Positions 48,444 through 57,180 of a stretch of 64,000 nt of DNA are shown piece after piece. Positions within the stretch are counted from its first letter, which is position 1. Each line of letters begins with the position of its first letter. The notes under the pieces were generated by a model, which saw only the letters and a list, made by a program, of their open reading frames with translations, made no database searches and was not told the origin of the DNA. The position numbers and the translations under genes are program-made. Source of the stretch: a virus. The stretch is taken from the IMG/VR virus record IMGVR_UViG_3300042473_001540, positions 1-64,000 of that record. The stretch is one strand, 5' to 3'.

Positions 48444-49409
48444 ATGCTAATACGTGAACTTTTGAGTGAAGTCAAGCGGCCTCTAACCGTAGTTGACCTT
48501 CGATATGAAGAACCCGCTGACCCCAAGAAAGTGCTAAAGCACTGGGGGAGTGAGCCCAAAGAGTATATTCATCCTCAAGATGGATATTTTTGGCACTGGA
48601 GTGAAGGCAAACTTTTGCTACACAGTGAGAGAAATGAGCACTACAGTTGGAAAATGACCCAATTGTTGGGCTTGCGCGACTCAACGGAAACAAAGCAGCC
48701 TTTGGGAGAACTTTGGAACACCTTAAATGGCAAGGTGGATTTCAATAATCGTACAGTTACCATACTCAAGGAATATACAAATAACACGTCACGCCAAAGA
48801 GCCATCAGCAATCTTAAAGAATTACAAGATGCATTCATAGTTTTGATGCGTTATGGTTTAGGTGAAGATTTCAAGGTAGCTGGAGTTCCATCACATGTTG
48901 CTAAAACTGTAGGCAAAGTATTGGCCCAAACAGATCCCACTAGTATTGTGCTCAGAGGAGACTCTCCTGTCATGTATCACGGCACAAGTAGTGACAGGTG
49001 GGAACAAATACAACAAAAGGGGTTGCAGCCAGGACACACTGGAGAAGCTTATGCGGATCTGCGTCCTGGATATAGTGAACACAATGTTTATTTGGCAACT
49101 AATCCCAAAGTAGCAGAGTTTTATGCCAAAAGACAGGCCAAGAAAGATGGCAGTTCGTCAGGTGTAATACTTAAAGTAACAGTGCCTGATCCTGCTAGGT
49201 TACTGAGCGATGATGAGTGGATCCCTTCTGGCCAATGGAGCGAGAAAGAACAAAGAGTGATACCGCCTAGCCCCAGTGCTCAATTGCGGCGAGGAGGCAG
49301 TCAACAAGCCTTACGCAGCAGTGGGAGGCAGTTGGGCAGTTTTGCATACCGCGGGCGTATTCCCAGTTCAAGAATTGAACTTGTGCGGAATGTGGCTGTG
49401 AAAAGTTAG
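48444..49409 (+). CDS. ADP-ribosyltransferase-fold protein (KptA/PARP-like H motif)
   Basis: 321 residues. The C-terminal half contains VMYHGTSSDRWEQIQQKGLQ (H of the H-Y-E type ART fold), NVYLATNPKVAEFYAKRQAK (the Y/T-A-F strand and helix) and SGVILKVTVPDPARLLSDDE. This fits KptA, DarT or small PARP-like enzymes, all NAD users. The N-terminal 150 residues are unrecognised. CTTAAATA late-type octamer at 48432-48439. Confidence 0.65.
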   Translation: MLIRELLSEVKRPLTVVDLRYEEPADPKKVLKHWGSEPKEYIHPQDGYFWHWSEGKLLLHSERNEHYSWKMTQLLGLRDSTETKQPLGELWNTLNGKVDFNNRTVTILKEYTNNTSRQRAISNLKELQDAFIVLMRYGLGEDFKVAGVPSHVAKTVGKVLAQTDPTSIVLRGDSPVMYHGTSSDRWEQIQQKGLQPGHTGEAYADLRPGYSEHNVYLATNPKVAEFYAKRQAKKDGSSSGVILKVTVPDPARLLSDDEWIPSGQWSEKEQRVIPPSPSAQLRRGGSQQALRSSGRQLGSFAYRGRIPSSRIELVRNVAVKS

Positions 49410-49413
49410 CTGG

Positions 49414-49605
49414 TTATAGATAAGTCAAAACAAACTGGGTTTTTTCTTCCAAAGAAGGGAATGAGATGGTGATAGACCCGTTCCCAAAATACACTCCTGC
49501 TGCATGATCATTCTCCAATTTCAAAAGCAGCATTGATGGCACAATTTTAGCATCACGTGACATTTCATACCATTTGCTCCATGGAATGGAAATAGAGCAG
49601 TTCAT
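49414..49605 (-). CDS. Small FxLxW-family protein
   Basis: 63 residues from the ATG in the ATGA overlap with the upstream gene. Ends TISFPSLEEKTQFVLTYL (W replaced by Y). Part of a three-gene minus unit. Confidence 0.5.
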   Translation of the reverse strand: MNCSISIPWSKWYEMSRDAKIVPSMLLLKLENDHAAGVYFGNGSITISFPSLEEKTQFVLTYL

Positions 49606-49775
49606 AGCCAAGTCAGTACAAATTCTGAGTAGTGTTCACTATTCTCAAACTCAATCAAAAATGTGCGCTCGTTAGTGTACTCGAACCTATTAAGTGGTAT
49701 GCTCATCAACCAGGTATAGACCTTCCCTGAGATCTGCAACCAACGCTGTTCGCTCATCTCAATAGTGTTGCTCAT
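49602..49775 (-). CDS. Small FxLxW-family protein
   Basis: 57 residues: MSNTIEMSEQRWLQISGKVY .. TFLIEFENSEHYSEFVLTWL. Overlaps neighbours on both sides (17 bases upstream, ATGA downstream). Same closing pattern as the other members. Confidence 0.5.
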   Translation of the reverse strand: MSNTIEMSEQRWLQISGKVYTWLMSIPLNRFEYTNERTFLIEFENSEHYSEFVLTWL

Positions 49776-49974
49776 TGTCAACCCAAACTAGGCGAAAGGC
49801 TATAGCATCTGATTGATGTTTGAAATAGAAGTTGGCACCAGCACTTCTCCATAGATGCCTAGTGGGGCCAGGATCGCCCAGCGTGCGTAGGCACCACCAA
49901 TAGGCTCCGTAGACGTCTCTAGTGACTCTTACTAAATGAGGCCTGTGAGGATCAGCTGCTGGCGTGCTCATCAC
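49759..49974 (-). CDS. Small FxLxW-family protein
   Basis: 71 residues; AYWWCLRTLGDPGPTRHLWR, then FYFKHQSDAIAFRLVWVDN. First gene of the three-gene unit. Confidence 0.5.
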   Translation of the reverse strand: MMSTPAADPHRPHLVRVTRDVYGAYWWCLRTLGDPGPTRHLWRSAGANFYFKHQSDAIAFRLVWVDNEQHY

Positions 49975-50145
49975 TTTTGTTCCAACACATGTTGCTCATC
50001 AAGGCAAGTCTCCCAGAATTGGAGACAGCAAACGTTTCACATCAGCACGTAGGAGTAGCCTTCATCGTTTTTCATACTTCACATATAGCATGCCTTCCGA
50101 ATTGACGCAAGGTAAATTACCCAGTTGCAGCCCTAGAAAAAATTG

Positions 50146-50173
50146 TTGACACCAATTTTTTTGGTGCTATATT
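50146..50173 (+). promoter_or_regulatory. Sigma70-type promoter with palindromic spacer
   Basis: TTGACA, 16 bases, TATATT. The spacer and -35 end contain CACCAATTTTTTTGGTG, an inverted repeat that could be an operator. Confidence 0.6.
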
Positions 50174-50213
50174 GCACACATAGCTGAAACAGAAAACGGG
50201 AGTTTATTCTCAA

Positions 50214-50477
50214 ATGACTGAAAAGACTTTCACCTATGTGGGCATTGCCACAATGAAAAATCGCACCAAGTTCAAATATGCCAACGGCAGCATTGATGCG
50301 CGGGTCAAGAGCATGCAGCGGCTGGGTTTCACAAACATTGAGTTTGTGGGGCTTCCAGGTCCCATGACCAAAGCTGATGCCAAGAATTCAATTGCGGCAC
50401 AGGAAATGGCTCAACGCCATAACTTTTCCTTGCCCAAGGCACCTGTGAGTCAAGAGGCTGAGGAAACTGAGGCTTAA
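50214..50477 (+). CDS. Small hypothetical protein
   Basis: 87 residues (MTEKTFTYVGIATMKNRTKF). Beta-rich start, helix with LPGPMTKADAKNSIAAQEMA, acidic end. Not recognised; its own promoter with possible operator suggests regulation. Confidence 0.6.
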   Translation: MTEKTFTYVGIATMKNRTKFKYANGSIDARVKSMQRLGFTNIEFVGLPGPMTKADAKNSIAAQEMAQRHNFSLPKAPVSQEAEETEA

Positions 50478-50483
50478 AAGCCT

Positions 50484-50511
50484 TTGACATACGTCTCCCT
50501 GTGTATAGACT
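50484..50511 (+). promoter_or_regulatory. Promoter of HTH gene
   Basis: TTGACA, 16 bases, TAGACT, overlapping the left arm of the 15-bp inverted repeat at 50493-50537. Confidence 0.45.
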
Positions 50512-50537
50512 TTGAACTAGCATATACACAGGGAGAC
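50493..50537. promoter_or_regulatory. 15-bp inverted repeat before HTH gene (operator or RNA hairpin)
   Basis: GTCTCCCTGTGTATA and TATACACAGGGAGAC are perfect inverses with a 15-base gap. The right arm contains the GGGAGA ribosome site of the next gene. It may be an operator for the HTH product or a hairpin that hides the ribosome site. Confidence 0.6.
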
Positions 50538-50541
50538 ACTT

Positions 50542-50769
50542 ATGCTGACGCAAACTGAAAAGGTTTTTAACTATCTTGAGGCTGGTCGCACGCTAACTGC
50601 TCCAGAAGCTCGAGCTCGCTTTGGTATTCAAAATCTTCGTGCTCGAGTACATGAGCTGCGTGAAGATGGGGCTAATATTACCACTGTTCCTTATATTCGA
50701 AAGAATGGTCAGCGAGCAGTAAAATATCAACTCATTACCCGCGCCACAAAGCGTGTTTCTCGAGCTTGA
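50542..50769 (+). CDS. Helix-turn-helix DNA-binding protein
   Basis: 75 residues. EKVFNYLEAGRTLTAPEARA and FGIQNLRARVHELREDGANI form a winged-helix/HTH pattern typical of small phage 'helix-turn-helix domain' proteins. Basic C terminus. The inverted repeat in front suggests autoregulation. Confidence 0.7.
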   Translation: MLTQTEKVFNYLEAGRTLTAPEARARFGIQNLRARVHELREDGANITTVPYIRKNGQRAVKYQLITRATKRVSRA

Positions 50770-50860
50770 TAGCTAAATAGGCAGTTGCACAAATAGACTG
50801 TCTAATTAAATTACAGCTGGTGTCACTTACACTGAACACTGGTTTTTTAAAAATAACTGG

Positions 50861-50893
50861 GTGGGTTGAGAGTTTTTCTCAACCCACTTTTTT
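50861..50893 (+). terminator. Rho-independent terminator
   Basis: GTGGGTTGAGA/TCTCAACCCAC stem, then TTTTTT. Confidence 0.88.
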
Positions 50894-50895
50894 GT

Positions 50896-50923
50896 TTGAC
50901 GGGTGGGAAGGATAGTGTATAGT
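50896..50923 (+). promoter_or_regulatory. Sigma70-type promoter, leaderless arrangement
   Basis: TTGACG, 16 bases, TATAGT; ATG six bases further. Confidence 0.6.
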
Positions 50924-50929
50924 TGATTT

Positions 50930-51352
50930 ATGACAATGCATCTTCTCCCTGCCTTCATCAACACAAATGGCAACACCAAGCGGAAGAAAACACCGCAGCA
51001 GGTGAAAGCTCAACAGGAACATGAAAAGTGGCTGAAAAAGAATGGCGTTCACCCTGAACAATTGGCCAGCAAGACTCAAACTAAAAGCCGCAAGCTGAAG
51101 CTAGATCTTGTCAAGGACAAGAGCAGTGCTAAATGCAGCAATGGTTTTGCCCCAGGTGGCGCCAAGCGGTCAGTGTTTGATAACGAATGGCAAAATCGTT
51201 ATGATAATGATCCTGCTATGGCTGAACGCGAGAAGGCGGCACTTCGTGCTGCTCAAGAAAAGAAGAATCGTGTGATGCCCCTTTTCAACAAAGGCGGTCT
51301 TCAATATTCAGGCAATCTCAAGATGACAGAGCTGGGTAAGCGTCGTCCATGA
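50930..51352 (+). CDS. Basic hypothetical protein
   Basis: 140 residues, Lys/Gln/Ala-rich and mostly disordered (NGNTKRKKTPQQVKAQQEHE). Nucleic-acid binding is possible from the charge. Convergent with the collagen-like gene (five-base gap). Leaderless message predicted. Confidence 0.55.
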   Translation: MTMHLLPAFINTNGNTKRKKTPQQVKAQQEHEKWLKKNGVHPEQLASKTQTKSRKLKLDLVKDKSSAKCSNGFAPGGAKRSVFDNEWQNRYDNDPAMAEREKAALRAAQEKKNRVMPLFNKGGLQYSGNLKMTELGKRRP

Positions 51353-51356
51353 CGCT

Positions 51357-53024
<1,668 letters not shown>

Positions 53025-53045
53025 CTACAACCACTTGGGCCCACA

Positions 53046-53249
53046 ATGCATTTACTACACGAACTCAAAGAGACTTTCTCTCAACAAAATTGGATCAAAA
53101 AGGTCTATGATTGTTGGCTTGTTGTTTGTTTTGTTTTGGCAATTCTTGCATTGTTTGGAGAAATCTCTCTACAAGCAATGAGTGTCTTGATGTTGCCTAT
53201 GGTTGTAGTAGGCTACTTTGTAAGGCTAGTAGTTTATTTGAAGGGTTAA
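53046..53249 (+). CDS. Small membrane protein
   Basis: 67 residues with two hydrophobic stretches (VYDCWLVVCFVLAILALF and MSVLMLPMVVVGYFVRLVVY). Could be a holin-like or envelope peptide. Divergent from the collagen-like gene. Confidence 0.5.
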   Translation: MHLLHELKETFSQQNWIKKVYDCWLVVCFVLAILALFGEISLQAMSVLMLPMVVVGYFVRLVVYLKG

Positions 53250-53301
53250 CTATCCAAAAGGCAAGGATAGTGAACTGGTAGTGTAGGAATAGTCAAAAAA
53301 A

Positions 53302-53332
53302 GTTGGCTTGGAATCTAGTTCTCCAAGCCAAC
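53302..53332 (-). terminator. Terminator of Dps operon
   Basis: GTTGGCTTGG/CCAAGCCAAC stem; on the minus strand it is followed by TTTTTTT. Confidence 0.8.
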
Positions 53333-53359
53333 ATATCCTGGTCTTGAGTCCTAGCTGGG

Positions 53360-53824
53360 TTATTCTCTGTTTTGTTTTGTTGTCGCACGTAACATCCAAC
53401 CGTGCTTGGCATGCCTCTCTAGACGTCCTCCTAGGAAGTTGATAAGACCTTCATCATTGGAGATTTTGGCTTGCTCAACAGCTTTTTTCAGGCTGTCAAT
53501 TACACGATCGTTGGTTTCCAGCAACTTGCTGACCATAGCACTGCTGGTGGGAATCTTGCTGTCATCTTCAACTGTAGCCAATTCTCCCAAACGACCAAAA
53601 TTGAATGGCACATATTCATCTAGTGCACGGATCTTTTCAGCAATATCATCCACTGATGCCCAAAGCTCTTCGTAGATTTTTTGAAACAACTTGTGGTATT
53701 CATAAAAATCTCTGCCTTCCACATTGAAATGATACTTGTGTGCTATCATATACATGGTGAAAGTGTCGGCCAATACAACTTTCATTGCGTTGCCTAAATC
53801 GCTCATTTGGTTTTCCTCAGTCAT
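53360..53824 (-). CDS. dps: Dps-like ferritin-family protein
   Basis: 154 residues. ADTFTMYMIAHKYHFNVEGR and FYEYHKLFQKIYEELWASVD, DDIAEKIRALDEYVPFNFG match Dps; H and D/E residues for the intersubunit iron site are in HKYHFNV..D.AE. Dps oxidises and stores iron and shields DNA. It overlaps the upstream dCMP deaminase by eight bases. Confidence 0.85.
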   Translation of the reverse strand: MTEENQMSDLGNAMKVVLADTFTMYMIAHKYHFNVEGRDFYEYHKLFQKIYEELWASVDDIAEKIRALDEYVPFNFGRLGELATVEDDSKIPTSSAMVSKLLETNDRVIDSLKKAVEQAKISNDEGLINFLGGRLERHAKHGWMLRATTKQNRE

Positions 53825-54290
53825 CGTTTTCCCTATTTATAAGGGTTGTTTCATAGTTCACACCCGCAGCCTTGAGCATGCTTTGACTGACTTGAATTTG
53901 TTCACTCCATTTGGTAAAGAATATTCCTGTGGAGTCTAAACAAGCTTGGTCCACAATCAAGTGTGTTATGCCGCTTTGGATGATTGCTCGAGTGCAATCA
54001 CAACAGGGCCAGTGTGTTACAACCAATGTACAATCGTCACAACTGATGCCGTTGCGTGCACACGCATAAACTACATTCCTCTCCGCATGCTCAAACAGCC
54101 AGTTCTTTTGAGGTTTTTGCCACACATGGGGGTCACTGTCATCAATGTTGCGTGGTGGGCCATTGTAACCAAAGCCACGAGGATTGCGATTCTTGTCAAA
54201 AATTACAGCGCCAACTTTGATCTCATCTTTGCTCCAGCTGGCTACCTCATGTGCCAACCTTAACCATCTTTGATTCCATTTATGTGACAT
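53817..54290 (-). CDS. dCMP deaminase
   Basis: 157 residues. FEHAERNVVYACARNG (HAE zinc site) and THWPCCDCTRAIIQSG (PCxxC). Converts dCMP to dUMP for dTMP synthesis, as T4 cd. Length and motifs fit. Confidence 0.88.
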   Translation of the reverse strand: MSHKWNQRWLRLAHEVASWSKDEIKVGAVIFDKNRNPRGFGYNGPPRNIDDSDPHVWQKPQKNWLFEHAERNVVYACARNGISCDDCTLVVTHWPCCDCTRAIIQSGITHLIVDQACLDSTGIFFTKWSEQIQVSQSMLKAAGVNYETTLINRENDD

Positions 54291-54355
54291 AACGCAAATA
54301 TCCCTATATCATATGAGCTTAACTTAAATACGTCCCTAGTGCAAGGCCCTTTGAG

Positions 54356-54847
54356 ATGACCAAGATAGTGTTTTTAGACTTTGACGGCGTGTTATTACCT
54401 GATCCTGATGCTAGAGAGCAAGCAGAGCAGGGACTGACTACCAATAACTATCTCTCTAAAGTTGTATTCAATCCCAGTTGTGTGAAAAATTTGAATGCCT
54501 TGCTCAAGGCAACTCATGCTGAAATAGTTCTCAGCACAAGTTGGGCTGAGGGACACAGTGTTAGTGAAGTCAGCAATTGTCTCATGCGCAATGGTATTGA
54601 TCCTTCCTGTATATTTGAATACGATGATCCCAGTGAAGGCAATTACATGACTCCTAGACAGCAAGGGTCAAATCGGGGTCAAGAAGTTTTGAACTGGATT
54701 GCTGATCATCCTGAGATTGACACTTGGGTAGCAATAGATGACAACCCAGCCATCTTGTATTTGAAAACCAATTATGTGAGAACACATCCTGATCATGGTT
54801 TTGACAAAGCCAGCTTAGCAAAAGCCTTGAGCATTTTGAACAAATAA
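54356..54847 (+). CDS. HAD-superfamily hydrolase (Swiss-army-knife RNA-repair type)
   Basis: 163 residues. IVFLDFDGVLLPD (DxD), AEIVLSTSW (motif II Ser/Thr) and DTWVAIDDNPA (DD motif). The TSW form is typical of the HAD domain of 'Swiss army knife' RNA-repair proteins and related phage proteins. It could remove phosphate from RNA ends or nucleotides. CTTAAATA octamer upstream (54323-54330). Confidence 0.75.
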   Translation: MTKIVFLDFDGVLLPDPDAREQAEQGLTTNNYLSKVVFNPSCVKNLNALLKATHAEIVLSTSWAEGHSVSEVSNCLMRNGIDPSCIFEYDDPSEGNYMTPRQQGSNRGQEVLNWIADHPEIDTWVAIDDNPAILYLKTNYVRTHPDHGFDKASLAKALSILNK

Positions 54848-54893
54848 TCTACTTAAATAATAACTGTAAATTATCCTAGGGAAAGCAGGCATT

Positions 54894-55307
54894 ATGGTAG
54901 GGTTTGTAACAAACAATGGTATTTCATATGCAGGACAGCATCTTTTGATTGACTTGTATGACTGTCAACAGCATGGTACCCTTAACGAAATTCAAGAAGT
55001 TATGGAAGACAGTTGTAAGGCTACAGGCGCAACTGTGCTGTTTTCATATCTGCACCCCTTTGATGGAGGAGGGGTAAGTGGTGCTGTGATATTAGCTGAA
55101 TCCCATGAATCCATCCATACCTGGCCTGAATCAAAATTCGTTAGCTTGGATATTTTTGTGTGCGGCAATTGTGATCCGCATCAGGCAGTACCTATACTAC
55201 AGAAATGGTTCAAGCCAGCATATTCTTCAATCAAGATGGAATTGCGGGGCATTGTGAAGCCAAATAAACTGCCTGTTGACATAAAGCAGTTTTGTCCTCA
55301 TACATAA
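54894..55307 (+). CDS. speD: S-adenosylmethionine decarboxylase proenzyme
   Basis: 137 residues. SGAVILAESHESIHTWPESK with the ESH self-cleavage serine, plus ATVLFSYLHPF and FVSLDIFVCG. Yields decarboxylated AdoMet, the aminopropyl donor for spermidine. T4-like cyanophages often carry this gene. Combined with homospermidine synthase it covers two polyamine branches. CTTAAATAA lies upstream. Confidence 0.92.
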   Translation: MVGFVTNNGISYAGQHLLIDLYDCQQHGTLNEIQEVMEDSCKATGATVLFSYLHPFDGGGVSGAVILAESHESIHTWPESKFVSLDIFVCGNCDPHQAVPILQKWFKPAYSSIKMELRGIVKPNKLPVDIKQFCPHT

Positions 55308-55309
55308 TT

Positions 55310-55621
55310 ATGTTTGAATCAATAACGTTTTTGGAAGTATTGCAGTTCAGAGAGGAACGAAGTGACAAACTGTGGGGTCGTTTTCAACTTGACGATGATA
55401 CTTGGCATGTATTCTGGTGTGCCTGGAAAGGCAGCAGCAGTTTCAAAACACATGGTGTTGGCTGGGAAGGTATGATTGGCTCACAGCGATCCAAAAACAC
55501 TAAGTTGAAAAAAGGTTACAAAACAATTGACTACCAGGAAGTTGTCAAAGACTGGCCTGAATTTCCCACTATGATGTTGGAAAGATTCACTTGGCACAAA
55601 TTGCTGAGCTCTGCAATTTAA
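55310..55621 (+). CDS. Hypothetical WGR-like protein
   Basis: 103 residues from ATG two bases after speD. KLWGRFQLDDDTWHVFWCAW and a later K-rich strand (KNTKLKKGYKTID) recall the WGR domain that binds nucleic acids in poly(ADP-ribose) polymerases, but the match is loose. Confidence 0.5.
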   Translation: MFESITFLEVLQFREERSDKLWGRFQLDDDTWHVFWCAWKGSSSFKTHGVGWEGMIGSQRSKNTKLKKGYKTIDYQEVVKDWPEFPTMMLERFTWHKLLSSAI

Positions 55622-55641
55622 ATACAAGAAAAGGATACCCC

Positions 55642-56187
55642 ATGAGCTTACGAAATCATATTTGTTTAGTAGAGGCTGCATCTCTCATAGAGCCTATCAA
55701 GATCACTAAGCTGCCTTATGGATTGAAAGATCTTGAACCAGCAATGAGTGAGCACAGCGTAGATGTGCATTACAATATTTTAACAAAAAACTACTTCAAG
55801 AAGTACAAAGCCACTGGTGACTTGTTTCAAAAAGCAGGTGCCCTATTACACAATGACTTCTTTTGGCCACTAATGCAACCTTATTCAAAAAACAACCAAC
55901 CCGGTAATGCATTGGAAAAAAAGATCTCATCAACGCACGGAACCTTAGATGCGTTCAAGAAAGCTGTGGTAGATGCAGCGTTGACTATCCAAGGCAATGG
56001 TTGGGTATTGATAATGGAAGATTTACAAATACAAACCATCCAGAACCATGTTTTGAAACCTGGAATTGCCATGGCAATAGACCTTTGGGAACACACTACA
56101 GTTGATTACGATTTCAATCGGGAAAAGTTTTTCACGGAGTTTTGGAATGTAGTGAACTGGGATCACTTGGAACTCAAAATCAAATGA
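55642..56187 (+). CDS. sodB: Fe/Mn superoxide dismutase
   Basis: 181 residues from ATG after AAAAGGATACCCC. ITKLPYGLKDLEPAMSEHSV (first His), GALLHNDFFWPLMQP, TIQGNGWVLIM, AIDLWEHTTVDYDFNREKFF and FWNVVNW. All four metal ligands (H, H, D, H) are at expected places. It converts superoxide to peroxide and oxygen. An unusual phage gene, next to an Fe-S protein. Confidence 0.9.
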   Translation: MSLRNHICLVEAASLIEPIKITKLPYGLKDLEPAMSEHSVDVHYNILTKNYFKKYKATGDLFQKAGALLHNDFFWPLMQPYSKNNQPGNALEKKISSTHGTLDAFKKAVVDAALTIQGNGWVLIMEDLQIQTIQNHVLKPGIAMAIDLWEHTTVDYDFNREKFFTEFWNVVNWDHLELKIK

Positions 56188-56516
56188 AATCTGTAATAAA
56201 CTTAACACCATCAGCTGAGCAGCACATAGATCTCATATTGTCTGAGGCAGTCCAAACAGTGTTCGTAATAGGCCTTGACAACAAAGGCTGTTCCGGACAT
56301 AGTTACGTTTATGAACTGTGTAATAATGATCAACTATCTAAATTTGATGAAACTATTGAAATTACAAATGGCACTATTGCCATCAAAGCTGATAGTGTAA
56401 TGAAATTATTGGGCAGCACATTGGGCTTGGAAAGCGATTTATTTGGCAAAAAGTTTGTTTGGACCAATCCTCATGTATCTAACACCTGTGGCTGTGGCAA
56501 AAGTGTGAGTTTTTAA
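56184..56516 (+). CDS. A-type Fe-S cluster carrier (IscA/HesB-like)
   Basis: 110 residues; start in the ATGA of sod. NLTPSAEQHIDLIL, GLDNKGCSGHSYVYEL (first Cys) and the end NTCGCGKSVSF (CxCG-type) fit A-type carriers. T4-like cyanophages commonly encode hesB/IscA-like proteins. Delivers Fe-S clusters; here it may repair Fe-S enzymes under oxidative stress. Confidence 0.88.
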   Translation: MKSVINLTPSAEQHIDLILSEAVQTVFVIGLDNKGCSGHSYVYELCNNDQLSKFDETIEITNGTIAIKADSVMKLLGSTLGLESDLFGKKFVWTNPHVSNTCGCGKSVSF

Positions 56517-56521
56517 CTTAG

Positions 56522-57127
56522 ATGATCAAAACAAACTATTCCAGTAAACTGTTTTTTGGAAAGTATAGCACCAAAATTACGGTGTCAACTGTTGTACCCA
56601 GCAAAAAAAGATATAATTATGGATATCCAAAACCACCTGAGGTTTTTGTTATACACGACTGGTGCAAAGATAACTTTGAAGAAAGCTATCTAATAAAAGA
56701 TCATTTCATCAAGACCACCAATGATCTTCAATATCATCAAATGGTTTATACGTCTAGCCTTGTGGACAAAAACAAATTAATTTTGGAATTTGGAACCAGG
56801 ATACTTGAAATAACACAACCGTTGAACTTGGATCACGAAAAATCTCTCGATGTAAGAAATCTTGTGGTAGTCAGAAAAAATCTCCTGTTCAACAAATACA
56901 AATATAGTGTCTACTTCAAATATGACCCAACTCATGAAACTTGGGACTGGCTCAAAAACTTTTTCCAAGATGAAACTGATTACAAGCTTGTGCCTAGCTC
57001 TAATGATATAACCTCATACCCAGTTTGGCCCCGAATTTATTTGACTGATGACACTCACCTCATGAGTTTGAAACTCATGTGGCAGGAACGCATTGATTAC
57101 ATCAAATCTGTAGAGTTACTGCCCTAA
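56522..57127 (+). CDS. Hypothetical protein
   Basis: 201 residues (MIKTNYSSKLFFGKYSTKIT). C-terminal YLTDDTHLMSLKLMWQERID ends in a LxLxW motif like the small FxLxW proteins, suggesting that they derive from this type of domain. Conserved in T4-like phages by impression only. Confidence 0.55.
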   Translation: MIKTNYSSKLFFGKYSTKITVSTVVPSKKRYNYGYPKPPEVFVIHDWCKDNFEESYLIKDHFIKTTNDLQYHQMVYTSSLVDKNKLILEFGTRILEITQPLNLDHEKSLDVRNLVVVRKNLLFNKYKYSVYFKYDPTHETWDWLKNFFQDETDYKLVPSSNDITSYPVWPRIYLTDDTHLMSLKLMWQERIDYIKSVELLP

Positions 57128-57180
57128 ACCTGTTTTCACAATAGCCTTAAATATTGGTAATCAAAAATAATGGATTACCA

